Origin: Streptomyces ortus
GTDB lineage: Bacteria > Actinomycetota > Actinomycetes > Streptomycetales > Streptomycetaceae
Length of the DNA: 64,000 nucleotides
Direction of reading: 5' to 3'
NCBI RefSeq assembly: GCF_026341275.1
Contig: NZ_JAIFZO010000002.1
Location: 508,361 to 572,360, forward strand
Shown: positions 9,769-19,897 of the stretch, one piece after another
Position numbering within the stretch: position 1 is the stretch's first letter
Layout: every line of letters starts with the position of its first letter
Notes under the pieces: model-generated
Told to the model about the DNA's origin: nothing
The model's input: only the letters and a program-made list of their open reading frames with translations
Databases searched by the model: none
Made by a program: the position numbers and the translations under genes

Positions 9769-11193
9769 TCAGCCGGTCCGGCGGATCAACGCCAGATACA
9801 TGGCGTCCGTCCCGTGCACATGCGGCCAGAGCTGAACGTCCGGGCCCTCGCCCAGGGACGGGACGTCCACGAAGAGCGGGCGGGCGTCGATGAGTTCGGC
9901 GTCCTTCTCCTTGAGTACGTCGTTGACCACGGCCCGGGTCTCGGCGAGGTGCGGCGAGCAGGTGGCGTACCCGACGACACCGCCGACCCGCACCGAGTCG
10001 AGCGCGGTGCGCAGCAGTCCGCGCTGCAACGGGGCGAACCCGTCCAGGTCGGCGGGCCGCCGCCGCCAGCGCGCCTCGGGCCGCCGCCGCAGGGCACCGA
10101 GCCCGGTGCACGGCACGTCCATCAGCACGCGGTCGAAGGTCCCCGGGCGCCACGGCGGCCGGGTCCCGTCGGCGGCGATCACCTGGTACGGCCCGGGGTT
10201 TCCGGCGAGCGCGTTCGCGACCAGTTTGGCCCGGTGCGGTTGCTTCTCGGAGGCGAGCAGCACGGCCCCACGCTCGGCGGCGAGCCCGGCGAGCATGGCC
10301 GCCTTGCCGCCCGGTCCTGCGCATCCGTCGAGCCATGCCCGGTCGGGTCCGTCGAGGGGCGCGTTCGCGAGAGCGATCGCCACGAGCTGGCTGCCCTCGT
10401 CCTGGACGCCGGCCCGTCCTTCGCGTACGGCGTCGATGGCGCCCGGTTCGCCGCCCTCGGACAGCCGCACCGCGTACGGCGACCAGCGGCCCGGCAGCGC
10501 GGCCTCCGCGCCGACCTCGCCGAGGATCCCGTCGGCGGTGGCGCGACCGGGCCTGGCGACCAGGGTCACCTCTGGCCGTTCGTTGTCGGCCTCCAGCAGA
10601 TCCTCGATGCCGGCGCGTCCGCCGCCGAGCGAGTCCCACAGCGCCGAGACGATCCACCGCGGATGCGAGTGCACGACCGCGAGGTGGTCCTCGGCGTCCT
10701 CGTCGTAGGGCGGGGCGACCTGCTCGATCCAGGCGTCCAGCTCCTGCCGGGAGATCTTGCGGAGCACGGCGTTGACGAACTTCGCCCGCCCGTCGCCGAG
10801 CACGATCCGCGCGAGGTCGACGGTCGCGGACACGGCGGCGTGCGTCGGGATCCGTGTCCCGAGCAATTGATGCGCGCCCAGGCTCAGGACGTCCAGGACC
10901 GGCGGGTCGACCTCGCGCAGCGGCCGGTCCACGCAGGCGGCGATGACGGCGTCGTACGTCCCCTGTCTGCGCAGTGTTCCGTAGACCAGCTCCGTGGCCA
11001 GCGCGGCGTCGCGGCCGTCGAAGTCGCCCTGCTCCCGCGCCTTGCGCAGGAGGGGCGGCAGTACGAGATTCGCATACGCGTCCCTCTCGTCCACCGCCCG
11101 CAAAGCATCGAAGGCAAGCATGCGGACCGGGTCCTGCTTCGGACGACGGTAGGGCTTGCCCTGCTGACGGGGCCGACGAGTCTGCTCACTCAC
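9769..11193 (-). CDS. rsmB: 16S rRNA (cytosine-967-C5)-methyltransferase RsmB
   Basis: SAM-dependent methyltransferase that modifies C967 of 16S rRNA. The 474-residue protein has the two-part structure of RsmB: a NusB-like RNA-binding domain (about 25-155, ARMLAFDALRAV-type start and LPPLLRKAREQGDFDGRDAALATELVYG) and a Rossmann methyltransferase domain. The latter shows the SAM motif LDGCAGPGGKAAMLA, the DVPCTGLG cysteine motif and the catalytic YATCSPH motif. GTG at 11193 has GGAG ten bases upstream; the frame opens further upstream only to a TTG. Downstream partner of fmt. Confidence 0.95.
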   Translation of the reverse strand: MSEQTRRPRQQGKPYRRPKQDPVRMLAFDALRAVDERDAYANLVLPPLLRKAREQGDFDGRDAALATELVYGTLRRQGTYDAVIAACVDRPLREVDPPVLDVLSLGAHQLLGTRIPTHAAVSATVDLARIVLGDGRAKFVNAVLRKISRQELDAWIEQVAPPYDEDAEDHLAVVHSHPRWIVSALWDSLGGGRAGIEDLLEADNERPEVTLVARPGRATADGILGEVGAEAALPGRWSPYAVRLSEGGEPGAIDAVREGRAGVQDEGSQLVAIALANAPLDGPDRAWLDGCAGPGGKAAMLAGLAAERGAVLLASEKQPHRAKLVANALAGNPGPYQVIAADGTRPPWRPGTFDRVLMDVPCTGLGALRRRPEARWRRRPADLDGFAPLQRGLLRTALDSVRVGGVVGYATCSPHLAETRAVVNDVLKEKDAELIDARPLFVDVPSLGEGPDVQLWPHVHGTDAMYLALIRRTG

Positions 11194-11535
11194 GAAAAAG
11201 GTGCTCCGGCTCAAGGTAGATACCCCTCCAGGTTACGCGCCTTTAACGCCCCCCAGCCCCCGGGCCCACTCCCACTTTCCAGGGGCGCGGGAACTGCGCA
11301 CGCCCACCACGGCAGGCCCCCACACCCTCAGACCCGCTCCCACCCCCACCACCTCCAGGGGCGCGGGGAACTGCGCGACTCCCACACCGAGCGACCCGCA
11401 CACCTCAGACCCCGCCTCAGCCCCATCACTCCAGGGCAACGGCACGTCCGCTACGGCAGGCCCCCACACTCCTGGCCCCGGGGCCCTGGCCTCGGCCCCA
11501 CATCCCCGACGGCCTTCGCCGGAGGCGCACGCCCC
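11194..11535. other. Gene-free stretch between fmt and rsmB
   Basis: 342 bp holding two intact copies and one decayed copy of the dispersed GC repeat and the short rsmB upstream region. Nothing else recognisable. The apparent C-terminal extension of fmt into this stretch comes from a one-base shift and carries no conserved sequence. Confidence 0.6.
11280..11480. repeat. Dispersed GC repeat, two clear copies and one degenerate
   Basis: Cores at 11280-11299 (CAGGGGCGCGGGAACTGCGC, one G shorter) and 11356-11376, with a decayed copy near 11431. Flanks are repeated as well: ACGGCAGGCCCCCACAC occurs at about 11309 and again at about 11454. Same family as 2198-2436, here just downstream of fmt. Confidence 0.8.
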
Positions 11536-12472
11536 TCAGCCCCCCCCCACCACCTTCGCCACCGAGGCAACGAACCCCTGCGCCCAGTCGGCCTGCCTGC
11601 ATCGGCTTCTTCCCCTGCGCCTGCACCCACACCAACTCGACGGCGTACGACCCCGTACCCACGTACACGTTGTTCTTCCCGACCTCCAGCGCCCCCGGCG
11701 CAAGCTCCGTCCGCCCGGGAACCGGCACGACCTGGATCAGCTTCAGCCGCTCCCCGCGGAAGACGGTCCACGCCCCGGGCGAGGGCGTGCACCCCCGTAC
11801 GACCCGGTCGACCCGCAGCGCCGGCGCGGCCCAGTCCACCCGCGCGTCCTCGACGCTGATCTTCGGGGCCAGGGTGACACCGTCGGCAGGCTGCGGCACG
11901 GCCTTCAGGGTGCCGTCCTCGATCCCGTCCATGGTCGCCGCGAGCAGCCCGGACCCGGCGAAGGCGAGCCGCGTCAGCAGATCCCCGCTGGTGTCGGTGG
12001 GCCGCACCTCCTCGGTGACGGTCCCGTACACCGGCCCGGAGTCGAGCCCCTCCTCGATGAGGAACGTGGACGCGCCGGTGATCTCGTCCCCCGCCATGAC
12101 CGCGTGCTGCACGGGCGCCGCCCCGCGCCAGGCGGGCAGCAGCGAGAAGTGCAGGTTGACCCAGCCGTGGGCGGGGATGTCCAGCGCGACCCGGGGCAGC
12201 AGCGCGCCGTAGGCGACGACGGGGCAGCAGTCCGGGGCGATCTCCCTCAGCCGAGCCAGGAAGTCCTCGTCGCGCGGCCGGGCCGGCCTGAGCACCTCGA
12301 TCCCGGCCTCCTCGGCACGCTGGGCGACGGGGCTGGCGACGAGCCTGCGCCCCCGTCCGGCCGGCGCGTCGGGCCGCGTGACGACGGCGGCCACCTCGTG
12401 CCGCCCGGAGGCGATCAGGGCGTCCAGAGCGGGAACGGCGACCTCGGGGGTACCGGCGAAGACGAGCTTCAT
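11536..12472 (-). CDS. fmt: Methionyl-tRNA formyltransferase, with an apparent 1-base frameshift near the 3' end
   Basis: Formylates initiator Met-tRNA using 10-formyl-tetrahydrofolate. ATG at 12472 begins [19 protein letters not shown]; the catalytic region reads [21 protein letters not shown], and the C-terminal tRNA-binding domain follows ([18 protein letters not shown]). After QGKKPMQA the literal frame changes into Gly/Arg-rich sequence running to 11426. Removing one base in the gcctgcct run at about 11590-11597 gives [19 protein letters not shown] and a stop at 11536-11538, for a protein of about 311 residues, the normal Fmt size. So either the assembly has an extra base or the gene is shifted. 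It precedes rsmB on the same strand. Confidence 0.9.
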
Positions 12473-12664
12473 GGGTGGCAGTCGGCCTCTCGGGCGAGTT
12501 CACAACGGGCAGCGCACCAGTCTATGGGGCGCGGTCCCGGAGGCTCCCCGGCCGGCCACGGAGTGGCGCCCTCCCGACCGCCGGGGGCGTACGGATCCAC
12601 CTCCACGCCCCTGATGCGTGACCACTCACCGCGAAACGCGTTGGTCAAGAAAGAGTTGACCTAA

Positions 12665-13276
<612 letters not shown>

Positions 13277-13608
13277 CGCCCACACCGAGCGGCCCCGAAG
13301 CGGTTCCTTGTCTGCCCCCGAGAAACGTCGGGGGCAGACGCACGTCTCCGGTCGCCACTCTCCCCCGCCCTTCCGGAGGTGGCTCGGAGAGCCGATGGGC
13401 CGACACATCGCCGGACCGGCGGGTCGGCAGACCAGATCGGCCGGCCGGCCGGCAGGTCAGCGGGCAGGCAGGTCAGCGGGCAGGGAAGCCGCTGAGCCGA
13501 CAGATCGCCGGGTCGTCAGGTCGGCAGGTCGGCAGGTCGGCAGGTCAACGGGCCAGCGGGTCGGCGGGTCGGCGGGTCGGCGAATCGGCAGGTCAGCGGA
13601 CCGGCAGG
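13277..13608. other. Gene-free stretch between convergent 12719 gene and priA
   Basis: 332 bp. The first ~130 bp hold nothing recognisable apart from an imperfect inverted repeat around 13312-13335 (TGCCCCCGAGAAACGTCGGGGGCA), a likely terminator for the plus-strand gene. The rest is the 8-bp tandem repeat array annotated separately. Confidence 0.6.
13313..13336. terminator. Hairpin downstream of the HTH-like gene
   Basis: TGCCCCCGA / TCGGGGGCA, a 9-bp stem around a GAAACG loop, about 35 bases after the stop codon of the plus-strand gene and before the repeat array. Likely a factor-independent type terminator, as commonly seen in Streptomyces without a U tract. Confidence 0.65.
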
Positions 13609-13610
13609 TC
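13411..13610. repeat. 8-bp tandem repeat array (GGTCGGCA/GGTCGGCG type)
   Basis: About 200 bp made of reiterated octamers such as GGCAGGTC and GGCGGGTC, best preserved at 13514-13545 and 13556-13582, with interspersed AGCGGGCA variants. The array runs into the priA stop codon (13609-13611). Its unit is not a multiple of three and it carries no gene. It separates two convergent genes. Confidence 0.85.
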
Positions 13611-15846
13611 ACCCGATATCCGGCGGATCAATCCGAATCCACACCGCATCGCCCCCGCCGCCGCCCAGGCCACCCCGGCCGCCCGGCCCTCCCGGGCCTC
13701 CCCGGCCGCCCCCACCAGCTCCGCCACCCCCACTCCCGCCGCGCGCGCTCCCCCCGCGAGCCATCCGCGCAGCCTGCGCATGCTTGAGCGCGGAGGCCAG
13801 TGCCGCTCCCTTTCCCGGGGGCACCCGGATGAGCGCCCGCTCCCACGGCTCGCCCGCAGGCGGTGCCCCGGCCCGCCGCGGCCTGCCGGGGTCCGCCGGA
13901 GGCACCGGCACCGGTCCCAGCAGCTCGGCCTCGCCGGGCAGTTCCACCGTGGCGAGGAACGCGGCGAGCGCCTCCGCCGTCCCGGACACGGACGCCATCC
14001 GCGACACCGGCGGGAACCCCAGCTCGGCCCGCTCGGCCAGCTCGCGCACCGCGTGCCCGACCGGGTCCCAGCGCACCAGCGCCTGCACGGGCCGCAGCGT
14101 CGGCTCGGCCACGACCACCACGGTCCCGCCGTCCCCCTGCCCCCGCACCAGCGCCGCCGCGTCGATCCACCGCCGCAGCGACTCCTCGCCGGCCCGCAGG
14201 TCCGGCCGACCGAGCATCGCCCAGCCGTCCAGTAGCAGCGCCGCCGCGTAGCCGCCCTCGGCCACCGGCTCCGCGCCCGGCGTGCTCACGACGAGCGCGG
14301 GCGACCCCGGCACCGTGTCCAGCACCTGTTCGCGGCCCGAGGTCCGCACGGGGACGGCCGGGAACGCGCGCCCCAGCTCCTCGGCGGTCCTTCGCGCCCC
14401 CACGACCTGGGCCCGCAGCCGGAACCCGCCGCACTCGGGGCAGTGCCACCTTTCCTCCTCCCGGCCGCACCACCCGCACCGCAGGACCCCGGCGTCCTGC
14501 CCCTCCAGCGGCCCGGCGCAGTGCAGGCACCGCGCGGGCGCCCGGCACCGCGCACAGGCCATACGGGGCACGTAACCCCGCCGCGGAACCTGTACGAGTA
14601 CGGGCCCGTGCTTCAGCCCTTCGCGCACGGCCTGCCAGGCGAGGGTGGGCAGCCGCGCGGCCCGTGCCGCCTCGTCACGCGCGAGATCCTGGTCGCCGAC
14701 GGTCCGTACGAGCGGAGCCGCCGCGCGCACCTGTGCCCGCTCGGCGACGAGCGGCGCCGCCCAGCCGGTCTCGACGAGCTGGGCGGCCTCGACGGTGCAG
14801 CTCCAACTCCCCAGCAGGAAGGCGCACTTGTCATGGGCGGCCCGCAGCAGCAGCACCTCGCGGGCATGCGGCTGCGGGGCGTGCGGTTCGCTGTGGCTGC
14901 CGTCCCCGTCGTCCCAGACGGCCACCAGCCCCAGATCCCGCACGGGTGCGAACATGGCGGCCCTGGTCCCCACCACGGCCCGTACGGACCCGCGCCGCAC
15001 GGCCAGCCACTGCCGGTACCGCTTCTCGGGCCCGGCCTCCGCGGTGAGCACGGCGTGCCGCCCCTCCCCCAGCACCGAGGTGAGCGCCGCGTCCACCCGG
15101 CTGACCGCCCGCCCGTCGGGCACGACGACGAGCGCGCCGCGCCCCGAGGCGAGCGTCGCTGCGACGGCCCGCGCCAGTTCCTCGGCCCAGCCGGGCCCCG
15201 GCAGCGCGTTCCACACGGCCCGGGGTGCCCCGCCGCCCGCGAGCGACTCGATGAAGGCGGGCCCGCGCGGATACCTGCCCCAGGACCCCACGGCCGGCAC
15301 GCCAGGCACGGGCAGCGGCTCGGGGGACGGCTTTCCTTCGGCGCGGGCGTTGCGCGGCGGGACGGCCAGTTGCAGGACGTCGGCCAGACTTCCCGCGTAC
15401 CGGTCGGCGACGGCGCGGGCGAGGCCCAGCAGCTCCTCGCTCAACACGATCTCGGGTGACACGACCTGGGCGAGTGCCGCCAGGGGGCCCGAATAGTCGG
15501 ACTCGGCCAGCCGCTCGACGAGGAAGCCGTCGATCAGCCCGCCGCCCTCGCGCCGCCCCTCCCGCACCCGGTGCCGTCCGGCCCCGAACCGTACGCGCAC
15601 CCGCACCCCGGGCTGGGCGTCGGCGTCCAGCTCGGCGGGCACGGCGTAGTCGAAGTAGCGGTCGAGGTGCAGCACGCCCTTGTCCACGAGCACCCGCGCG
15701 ACGGGCAGATGCTCGGCGACCGCGGCCCCGCGCCAGGTCCGCGGCTTGGCCCGCGGCGCCTTGCGCACGGCGTCCCGGATCAGGGCGAGCTGCTCGGGCG
15801 GCGCCCCGTCGGCCCCGCCACCCCTCTGCCCGTCGTCGCTGCTCAC
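13609..15846 (-). CDS. priA: Primosomal protein N' PriA, actinobacterial type without Walker A motif
   Basis: Replication-restart protein that recognises abandoned forks. The 745-residue protein has the N-terminal DNA-binding domain (ARVLVDKGVLHLDRYFDYAVP; VRFGAGRHRVREG) and the zinc-binding cysteine cluster (MACARCRAPARCLHCAGPLE; LRCGWCGREEERWHCPECGGF). The helicase ATP site is degenerate: where GSGKT is expected there is ASGRGALVVVPDGRAVSR, as in other actinobacterial PriA proteins, which are considered helicase-inactive. The last ~60 residues include a Gly-rich insert before AVWIRIDPPDIG. GTG at 15846 has AGGA nine bases upstream; upstream in-frame sequence lacks homology. Confidence 0.92.
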   Translation of the reverse strand: MSSDDGQRGGGADGAPPEQLALIRDAVRKAPRAKPRTWRGAAVAEHLPVARVLVDKGVLHLDRYFDYAVPAELDADAQPGVRVRVRFGAGRHRVREGRREGGGLIDGFLVERLAESDYSGPLAALAQVVSPEIVLSEELLGLARAVADRYAGSLADVLQLAVPPRNARAEGKPSPEPLPVPGVPAVGSWGRYPRGPAFIESLAGGGAPRAVWNALPGPGWAEELARAVAATLASGRGALVVVPDGRAVSRVDAALTSVLGEGRHAVLTAEAGPEKRYRQWLAVRRGSVRAVVGTRAAMFAPVRDLGLVAVWDDGDGSHSEPHAPQPHAREVLLLRAAHDKCAFLLGSWSCTVEAAQLVETGWAAPLVAERAQVRAAAPLVRTVGDQDLARDEAARAARLPTLAWQAVREGLKHGPVLVQVPRRGYVPRMACARCRAPARCLHCAGPLEGQDAGVLRCGWCGREEERWHCPECGGFRLRAQVVGARRTAEELGRAFPAVPVRTSGREQVLDTVPGSPALVVSTPGAEPVAEGGYAAALLLDGWAMLGRPDLRAGEESLRRWIDAAALVRGQGDGGTVVVVAEPTLRPVQALVRWDPVGHAVRELAERAELGFPPVSRMASVSGTAEALAAFLATVELPGEAELLGPVPVPPADPGRPRRAGAPPAGEPWERALIRVPPGKGAALASALKHAQAARMARGGSARGGSGGGGAGGGGRGGPGGPGGRGGLGGGGGDAVWIRIDPPDIG

Positions 15847-16017
15847 AGCAGCATTCCTACCAGACCGCACTGACACCGCCGCCCGCCCGGACCTGCCCGC
15901 CTGGTTCGGCCCGGCCCCTCCGGCCGCACGCTGTCGCGCGGCGCTCATCGGCCCGCCGACGACGCCCCGGACCCCCGGCCCTCTGGGGAACCCACCCCGG
16001 CGCCGCACCGTGAAAGG

Positions 16018-16057
16018 CCGAGGCCCGGCGCCCCATGAACGGGGGGCCGGGCCTCGG
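16018..16057 (-). terminator. metK terminator hairpin
   Basis: 17-base arms (CCGAGGCCCGGCGCCCC and its complement with one mismatch) around an ATGAAC loop, 65 bases after the metK stop and upstream of priA. Very stable and without a U tract. Confidence 0.75.
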
Positions 16058-16121
16058 TAGGTGCGCTGGAGCGGGGGCGCTGGACCTCCGCCGTGATGCG
16101 CGAACGCGCGAGAACGGGAGG

Positions 16122-17345
16122 CTAGAGGCCCGCCGCCTTGCGCAGCGCGTCCACCCGGTCCGTCTTCTCCCAGGTGAACTCGGGGAGCGCGCGCCCGAAG
16201 TGGCCGTACGCGGCCGTCTTGGAGTAGATGGGCCGCAGCAGGTCGAGGTCGCGGATGATCGCGGCCGGGCGGAGGTCGAAGACCTCGGAGATGGCCGTCT
16301 CGATCTTCTCGGCGTCGACCTTGGCGGTGCCGAAGGTCTCGACGAAGAGTCCGACGGGCTCGGCCTTGCCGATCGCGTAGGCGACCTGGACCTCGCAGCG
16401 GGAGGCGAGGCCCGCCGCGACGACGTTCTTGGCGACCCACCGCATGGCGTACGCGGCGGAACGGTCGACCTTGGACGGGTCCTTGCCGGAGAACGCGCCG
16501 CCACCGTGGCGGGCCATACCGCCGTAGGTGTCGATGATGATCTTGCGGCCGGTCAGACCGGCGTCACCCATCGGGCCGCCGATCTCGAAGCGGCCGGTCG
16601 GGTTGACCAGCAGGCGGTAGCCCTCGGTCTCCAGCTTGATGCCGTCGTCCAGGAGCGCCTTCAGCTCGGGCTCCACCACGAACTCGCGGATGTCGGGCGC
16701 GAGCAGCGAGTCCAGGTCGATGTCGGAGGCGTGCTGCGAGGAGACGACGACGGTGTCCAGGCGGACCGCCTTGTCGCCGTCGTACTCGATGGTGACCTGG
16801 GTCTTGCCGTCGGGGCGCAGGTACGGGATGGTGCCGTTCTTGCGGACCTCGGAGAGGCGGCGCGCGAGCCGGTGCGCGAGGTGGATCGGGAGCGGCATGA
16901 GCTCCGGGGTCTCGTCCGTCGCGTAGCCGAACATCAGGCCCTGGTCGCCGGCGCCCTGCTTGTCGAGCTCGTCCTCTTCCGCACCCGCGCCGGAACCCGC
17001 GACCCGCTTCTCGTACGCGGTGTCCACGCCCTGCGCGATGTCCGGGGACTGGGAGCCGATCGACACGGACACGCCACAGGAGGCGCCGTCGAAGCCCTTC
17101 TTGGAGGAGTCGTAGCCGATTTCGAGGATCTTGTCGCGCACGAGCTGCGCGATCGGCGCGTAGGCCTTGGTCGTGACCTCGCCGGCCACGTGCACGAGGC
17201 CGGTCGTGATCAGCGTCTCGACGGCGACCCGGGACGACGGGTCCTCACGCAGAAGCGCATCGAGGATGGTGTCGCTGATCTGGTCAGCGATCTTGTCGGG
17301 GTGACCCTCGGTCACGGACTCCGAGGTGAACAGGCGACGGGACAC
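16122..17345 (-). CDS. metK: S-adenosylmethionine synthetase
   Basis: Makes S-adenosylmethionine from methionine and ATP. At 407 residues it is full length and has the family signatures [18 protein letters not shown] at the start, [13 protein letters not shown], the second signature [19 protein letters not shown], and the conserved C-terminal ATP/metal segment. GTG at 17345 follows AGGGAG; the in-frame sequence further upstream is Pro/Ala-rich and not conserved. A terminator follows it. I looked for a SAM riboswitch in the 258-bp upstream gap and do not recognise one. In Streptomyces SAM supply also affects antibiotic production, which is family knowledge. Confidence 0.98.
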   Translation of the reverse strand: MSRRLFTSESVTEGHPDKIADQISDTILDALLREDPSSRVAVETLITTGLVHVAGEVTTKAYAPIAQLVRDKILEIGYDSSKKGFDGASCGVSVSIGSQSPDIAQGVDTAYEKRVAGSGAGAEEDELDKQGAGDQGLMFGYATDETPELMPLPIHLAHRLARRLSEVRKNGTIPYLRPDGKTQVTIEYDGDKAVRLDTVVVSSQHASDIDLDSLLAPDIREFVVEPELKALLDDGIKLETEGYRLLVNPTGRFEIGGPMGDAGLTGRKIIIDTYGGMARHGGGAFSGKDPSKVDRSAAYAMRWVAKNVVAAGLASRCEVQVAYAIGKAEPVGLFVETFGTAKVDAEKIETAISEVFDLRPAAIIRDLDLLRPIYSKTAAYGHFGRALPEFTWEKTDRVDALRKAAGL

Positions 17346-17603
17346 AACGCTCCCTGTGGTTGCAGCGGCTGCTGGCTGATCATTGGCGGACGGCCGGGAG
17401 CTGCGCCCGGCGTCGTCCGAGAACAGTTTATCGGTCGCACTCCGTCGCGGGGTCACTGTCTCGCCTCTCGGAAGCGCTGTGACCTGCGGCACGGGCATTC
17501 TGCGACACGATTCACCGTCTCCGCCAGGTTCCCACACCCGGGTGCGCCGGTGAAAAGGGGTGGGCGGAAGTGATAAAGGGGTCTCCGGAAGTCGCCAGGC
17601 CGT

Positions 17604-18806
17604 TCAGCCCAGTCGGCGCGCCACGAGATCCCACACGATCTCGGCCAGTGCCTCCTTGGGCCCGTACGGCACCGGGGTCTCGCTTCCGTCTGCGCCCAGC
17701 ACGACCGCCTCGTTCTCCTCGGAGCCGAAGGTCTTGCGCTCGCCGACCTCGTTGACGACGAGGAGGTCGCAGCCCTTGCGCAGGAGTTTCGCCCGGCCGT
17801 TGGCCAGTACGTCGTCGGTCTCCGCGGCGAAGCCCACGACGACCTGATCTGCGCGGGCGCGGTCCGCCGAGATCTCCGCGAGGATGTCCGGATTACGAAC
17901 GAGAACGATCGGCTCCGGTTCCTGCCCGTCCTTCTTCTTGATTTTTCCCGACGCGTATGCGGCGGGCCGGAAGTCCGCCACCGCCGCCGCCATCACCACG
18001 GCGTCGGCGTCCGGGGCGGCCTTGAGCACGGCCTCGCGCAGCTGCACGGCCGTCCCGACCTGGACGACGTCCACGCCCGCCGGGTCCGGCATCGCGGTGT
18101 TGGCGGCGATCAGCGTGACCCGGGCGCCCCGGGCGGCGGCGGTGCGCGCGAGGGCGTACCCCTGCTTCCCGGAGGAGCGGTTGCCCAGGAAGCGGACGGG
18201 GTCGAGCGGCTCGCGCGTGCCGCCCGCGCTGACGAGGACGTGGCGGCCGACGAGGTCCGGTTCGGCCGCTCCCCTGGCGAGCACGCGGCGGCAGGTCTCG
18301 AAGATCTCGGTGGGGTCGGGCAGCCGGCCCTTGCCGGTGTCGACGCCGGTCAGCCGGCCCACGGCGGGTTCGATGACGACGGCGCCCCGGCGGCGCAGGG
18401 TCGCCACGTTCTCCTGGGTGGCCGGGTGTTCCCACATCTCGGTGTGCATGGCGGGCGCGAAGACGACCGGGCAGCGGGCGGTGAGCAGGGTGTTCGTCAG
18501 GAGGTCGTCGGCCAGGCCGTGCGCGGCCTTCGCCAGCAGATCGGCGGTGGCGGGAGCGACGACCACCAGGTCGGCCCCCTGGCCGATCCGCACGTGCGGG
18601 ACCTCGTGCACGTCCGACCAGACCTCGGTCGACACGGGGTGTCCGGACAGCGCGGACCAGGTCGCGGCGCCGACGAAGTGCAGCGCGGACCCGGTCGGCA
18701 CGACCCGCACGTCGTGTCCCGACTCGGTCAGTCGGCGCAGCAGCTCGCACGCCTTGTAGGCGGCGATGCCACCGCTGACCCCCAGCACGACCTTCGGCTT
18801 GTCCAC
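17604..18806 (-). CDS. coaBC: Bifunctional phosphopantothenoylcysteine decarboxylase/synthase
   Basis: Two consecutive steps of coenzyme A synthesis: CTP-dependent joining of cysteine to 4'-phosphopantothenate (CoaB) and FMN-dependent decarboxylation (CoaC). The N-terminal CoaC half (about 1-185) shows VLGVSGGIAAYKACELLRRL, VVVAPATADLLAKAAHG and the substrate-recognition segment PAMHTEMWEHPATQEN. The C-terminal CoaB half begins with VLVSAGGTREPLDPVRFLGN and contains AAAVADFRP and the KIKKKDG lysines. GTG at 18806 has a strong GAGGAG ribosome binding site. Upstream neighbour is rpoZ; downstream is metK. Confidence 0.96.
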   Translation of the reverse strand: MDKPKVVLGVSGGIAAYKACELLRRLTESGHDVRVVPTGSALHFVGAATWSALSGHPVSTEVWSDVHEVPHVRIGQGADLVVVAPATADLLAKAAHGLADDLLTNTLLTARCPVVFAPAMHTEMWEHPATQENVATLRRRGAVVIEPAVGRLTGVDTGKGRLPDPTEIFETCRRVLARGAAEPDLVGRHVLVSAGGTREPLDPVRFLGNRSSGKQGYALARTAAARGARVTLIAANTAMPDPAGVDVVQVGTAVQLREAVLKAAPDADAVVMAAAVADFRPAAYASGKIKKKDGQEPEPIVLVRNPDILAEISADRARADQVVVGFAAETDDVLANGRAKLLRKGCDLLVVNEVGERKTFGSEENEAVVLGADGSETPVPYGPKEALAEIVWDLVARRLG

Positions 18807-18882
18807 GTCGCTCCTCGTCTCGCCCGGCACCTCGGAAAACCGACGACGCCTGACGGCTCCGTCCCGTACGCCCCATCACACA

Positions 18883-18917
18883 CCACAGGCCCGGCAGGGG
18901 CGCTGCCGGGCCTGTGG
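18883..18917 (-). terminator. rpoZ terminator hairpin
   Basis: Perfect 15-bp inverted repeat CCACAGGCCCGGCAG / CTGCCGGGCCTGTGG with a GGGCG loop, 26 bases downstream of the rpoZ stop and 77 bases before the coaBC start, so coaBC probably has its own promoter or depends on read-through. Confidence 0.8.
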
Positions 18918-18942
18918 ATAAACGAGCTGAAAGCAGAAAATA

Positions 18943-19215
18943 CTACTGAGCCGGGCCCTCGATGGCTTCCGACGTCAGCAGACCCGCGTTGATCTCCCGG
19001 AGGGCGATCGACAGCGGCTTCTCGTGGACGTGGGTGTCCACGAGGGGACCGACGTACTCGAGGAGGCCCTCGCCGAGCTGCGAGTAGTACGCGTTGATCT
19101 GGCGGGCACGCTTGGCCGCGTAGATCACCAGGCTGTACTTCGAGTCGGTAGCCTCAAGGAGCTCGTCGATCGGAGGGTTGATGATGCCCTCGGGCGCGGT
19201 GATGGAAGAGGACAC
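18943..19215 (-). CDS. rpoZ: RNA polymerase omega subunit
   Basis: Small RNA polymerase subunit that helps assemble the beta' subunit. The 90-residue protein has the typical actinobacterial sequence: [20 protein letters not shown] at the N-terminus, the central [18 protein letters not shown] helix that contacts beta', and the [16 protein letters not shown] segment. GTG at 19215 follows GGAAGG. It is 50 bases downstream of gmk and ends in a strong hairpin. Confidence 0.97.
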   Translation of the reverse strand: MSSSITAPEGIINPPIDELLEATDSKYSLVIYAAKRARQINAYYSQLGEGLLEYVGPLVDTHVHEKPLSIALREINAGLLTSEAIEGPAQ

Positions 19216-19265
19216 GCTCTGCCTTCCGAAAGGTGGAAATCGACCTTAAAGGTGATCCTGAAAGA

Positions 19266-19859
19266 TCAAACAACTTCCATCAAGGCTAGCAGCTCGCGCG
19301 CCACGTCCTCGACGGAGGTGTTGACCAGGGTGGTGTCGAACTCCGGCTCGGCCGCCAGCTCGGTCTTGGCGGCGTCCAGCCGGCGCTCGATCACTTCGGG
19401 CGGCTCGGTTCCCCGCCCGGTGAGCCGACGCACCAGCTCCTCCCAGGAAGGGGGAGCCAGGAACACCAGCAGGGCGGAGGCCATGGACTCGCGGACCTGC
19501 CGGGCACCCTGGAGATCGATCTCCAGGAGGACCGACTCGCCCGACTCCAGCCGTTCGAGCACGGCATCGCGGGGTGTCCCGTAGCGGTTGCCCGCGAACT
19601 CCGCCCATTCGAGAAGCTCGCCGTTGGCGATGAGCTTGTCCATCTCCTCGTCACTGACGAAGAAGTAGTGGACACCGTGCTTCTCCCCGGGGCGCGGCCT
19701 GCGGGTCGTCGCCGACACCGAGAGCCAGACCTCGGGGTGTTCCTTGCGCATATGAGCGACGACCGTGCTCTTGCCGACCCCGGAAGGGCCGGAGAGCACG
19801 GTCAGCCGCGGACCTACGTCCGGGGATACGGGGGTCGTCCCCCGGGGTGTTGCAGCCAT
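19266..19859 (-). CDS. gmk: Guanylate kinase
   Basis: Phosphorylates GMP to GDP with ATP. The 197-residue protein shows the P-loop GPSGVGKST, the GMP-binding [21 protein letters not shown] segment, FLEWAEF-like [16 protein letters not shown], and [13 protein letters not shown]. The first ~17 residues ([14 protein letters not shown]) precede the kinase core and are not conserved; the ribosome binding site before ATG 19859 is weak. It sits between sihF and rpoZ, the standard actinomycete order. Confidence 0.97.
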   Translation of the reverse strand: MAATPRGTTPVSPDVGPRLTVLSGPSGVGKSTVVAHMRKEHPEVWLSVSATTRRPRPGEKHGVHYFFVSDEEMDKLIANGELLEWAEFAGNRYGTPRDAVLERLESGESVLLEIDLQGARQVRESMASALLVFLAPPSWEELVRRLTGRGTEPPEVIERRLDAAKTELAAEPEFDTTLVNTSVEDVARELLALMEVV

Positions 19860-19897
19860 GCGGTGATTATCCAGGTTCTCAGGGGTGCCTGAGAACG

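Noticed and set aside
15847-16440. Extended PriA N-terminus (open frame to 16440)
   Set aside because: The upstream part runs through metK in another frame and across the metK terminator; the GTG at 15846 has its own ribosome binding site.
17346-17603. Possible SAM riboswitch before metK
   Set aside because: The gap has only weak hairpins; I could not match SAM-I, SAM-II or SAM-IV core elements by eye.
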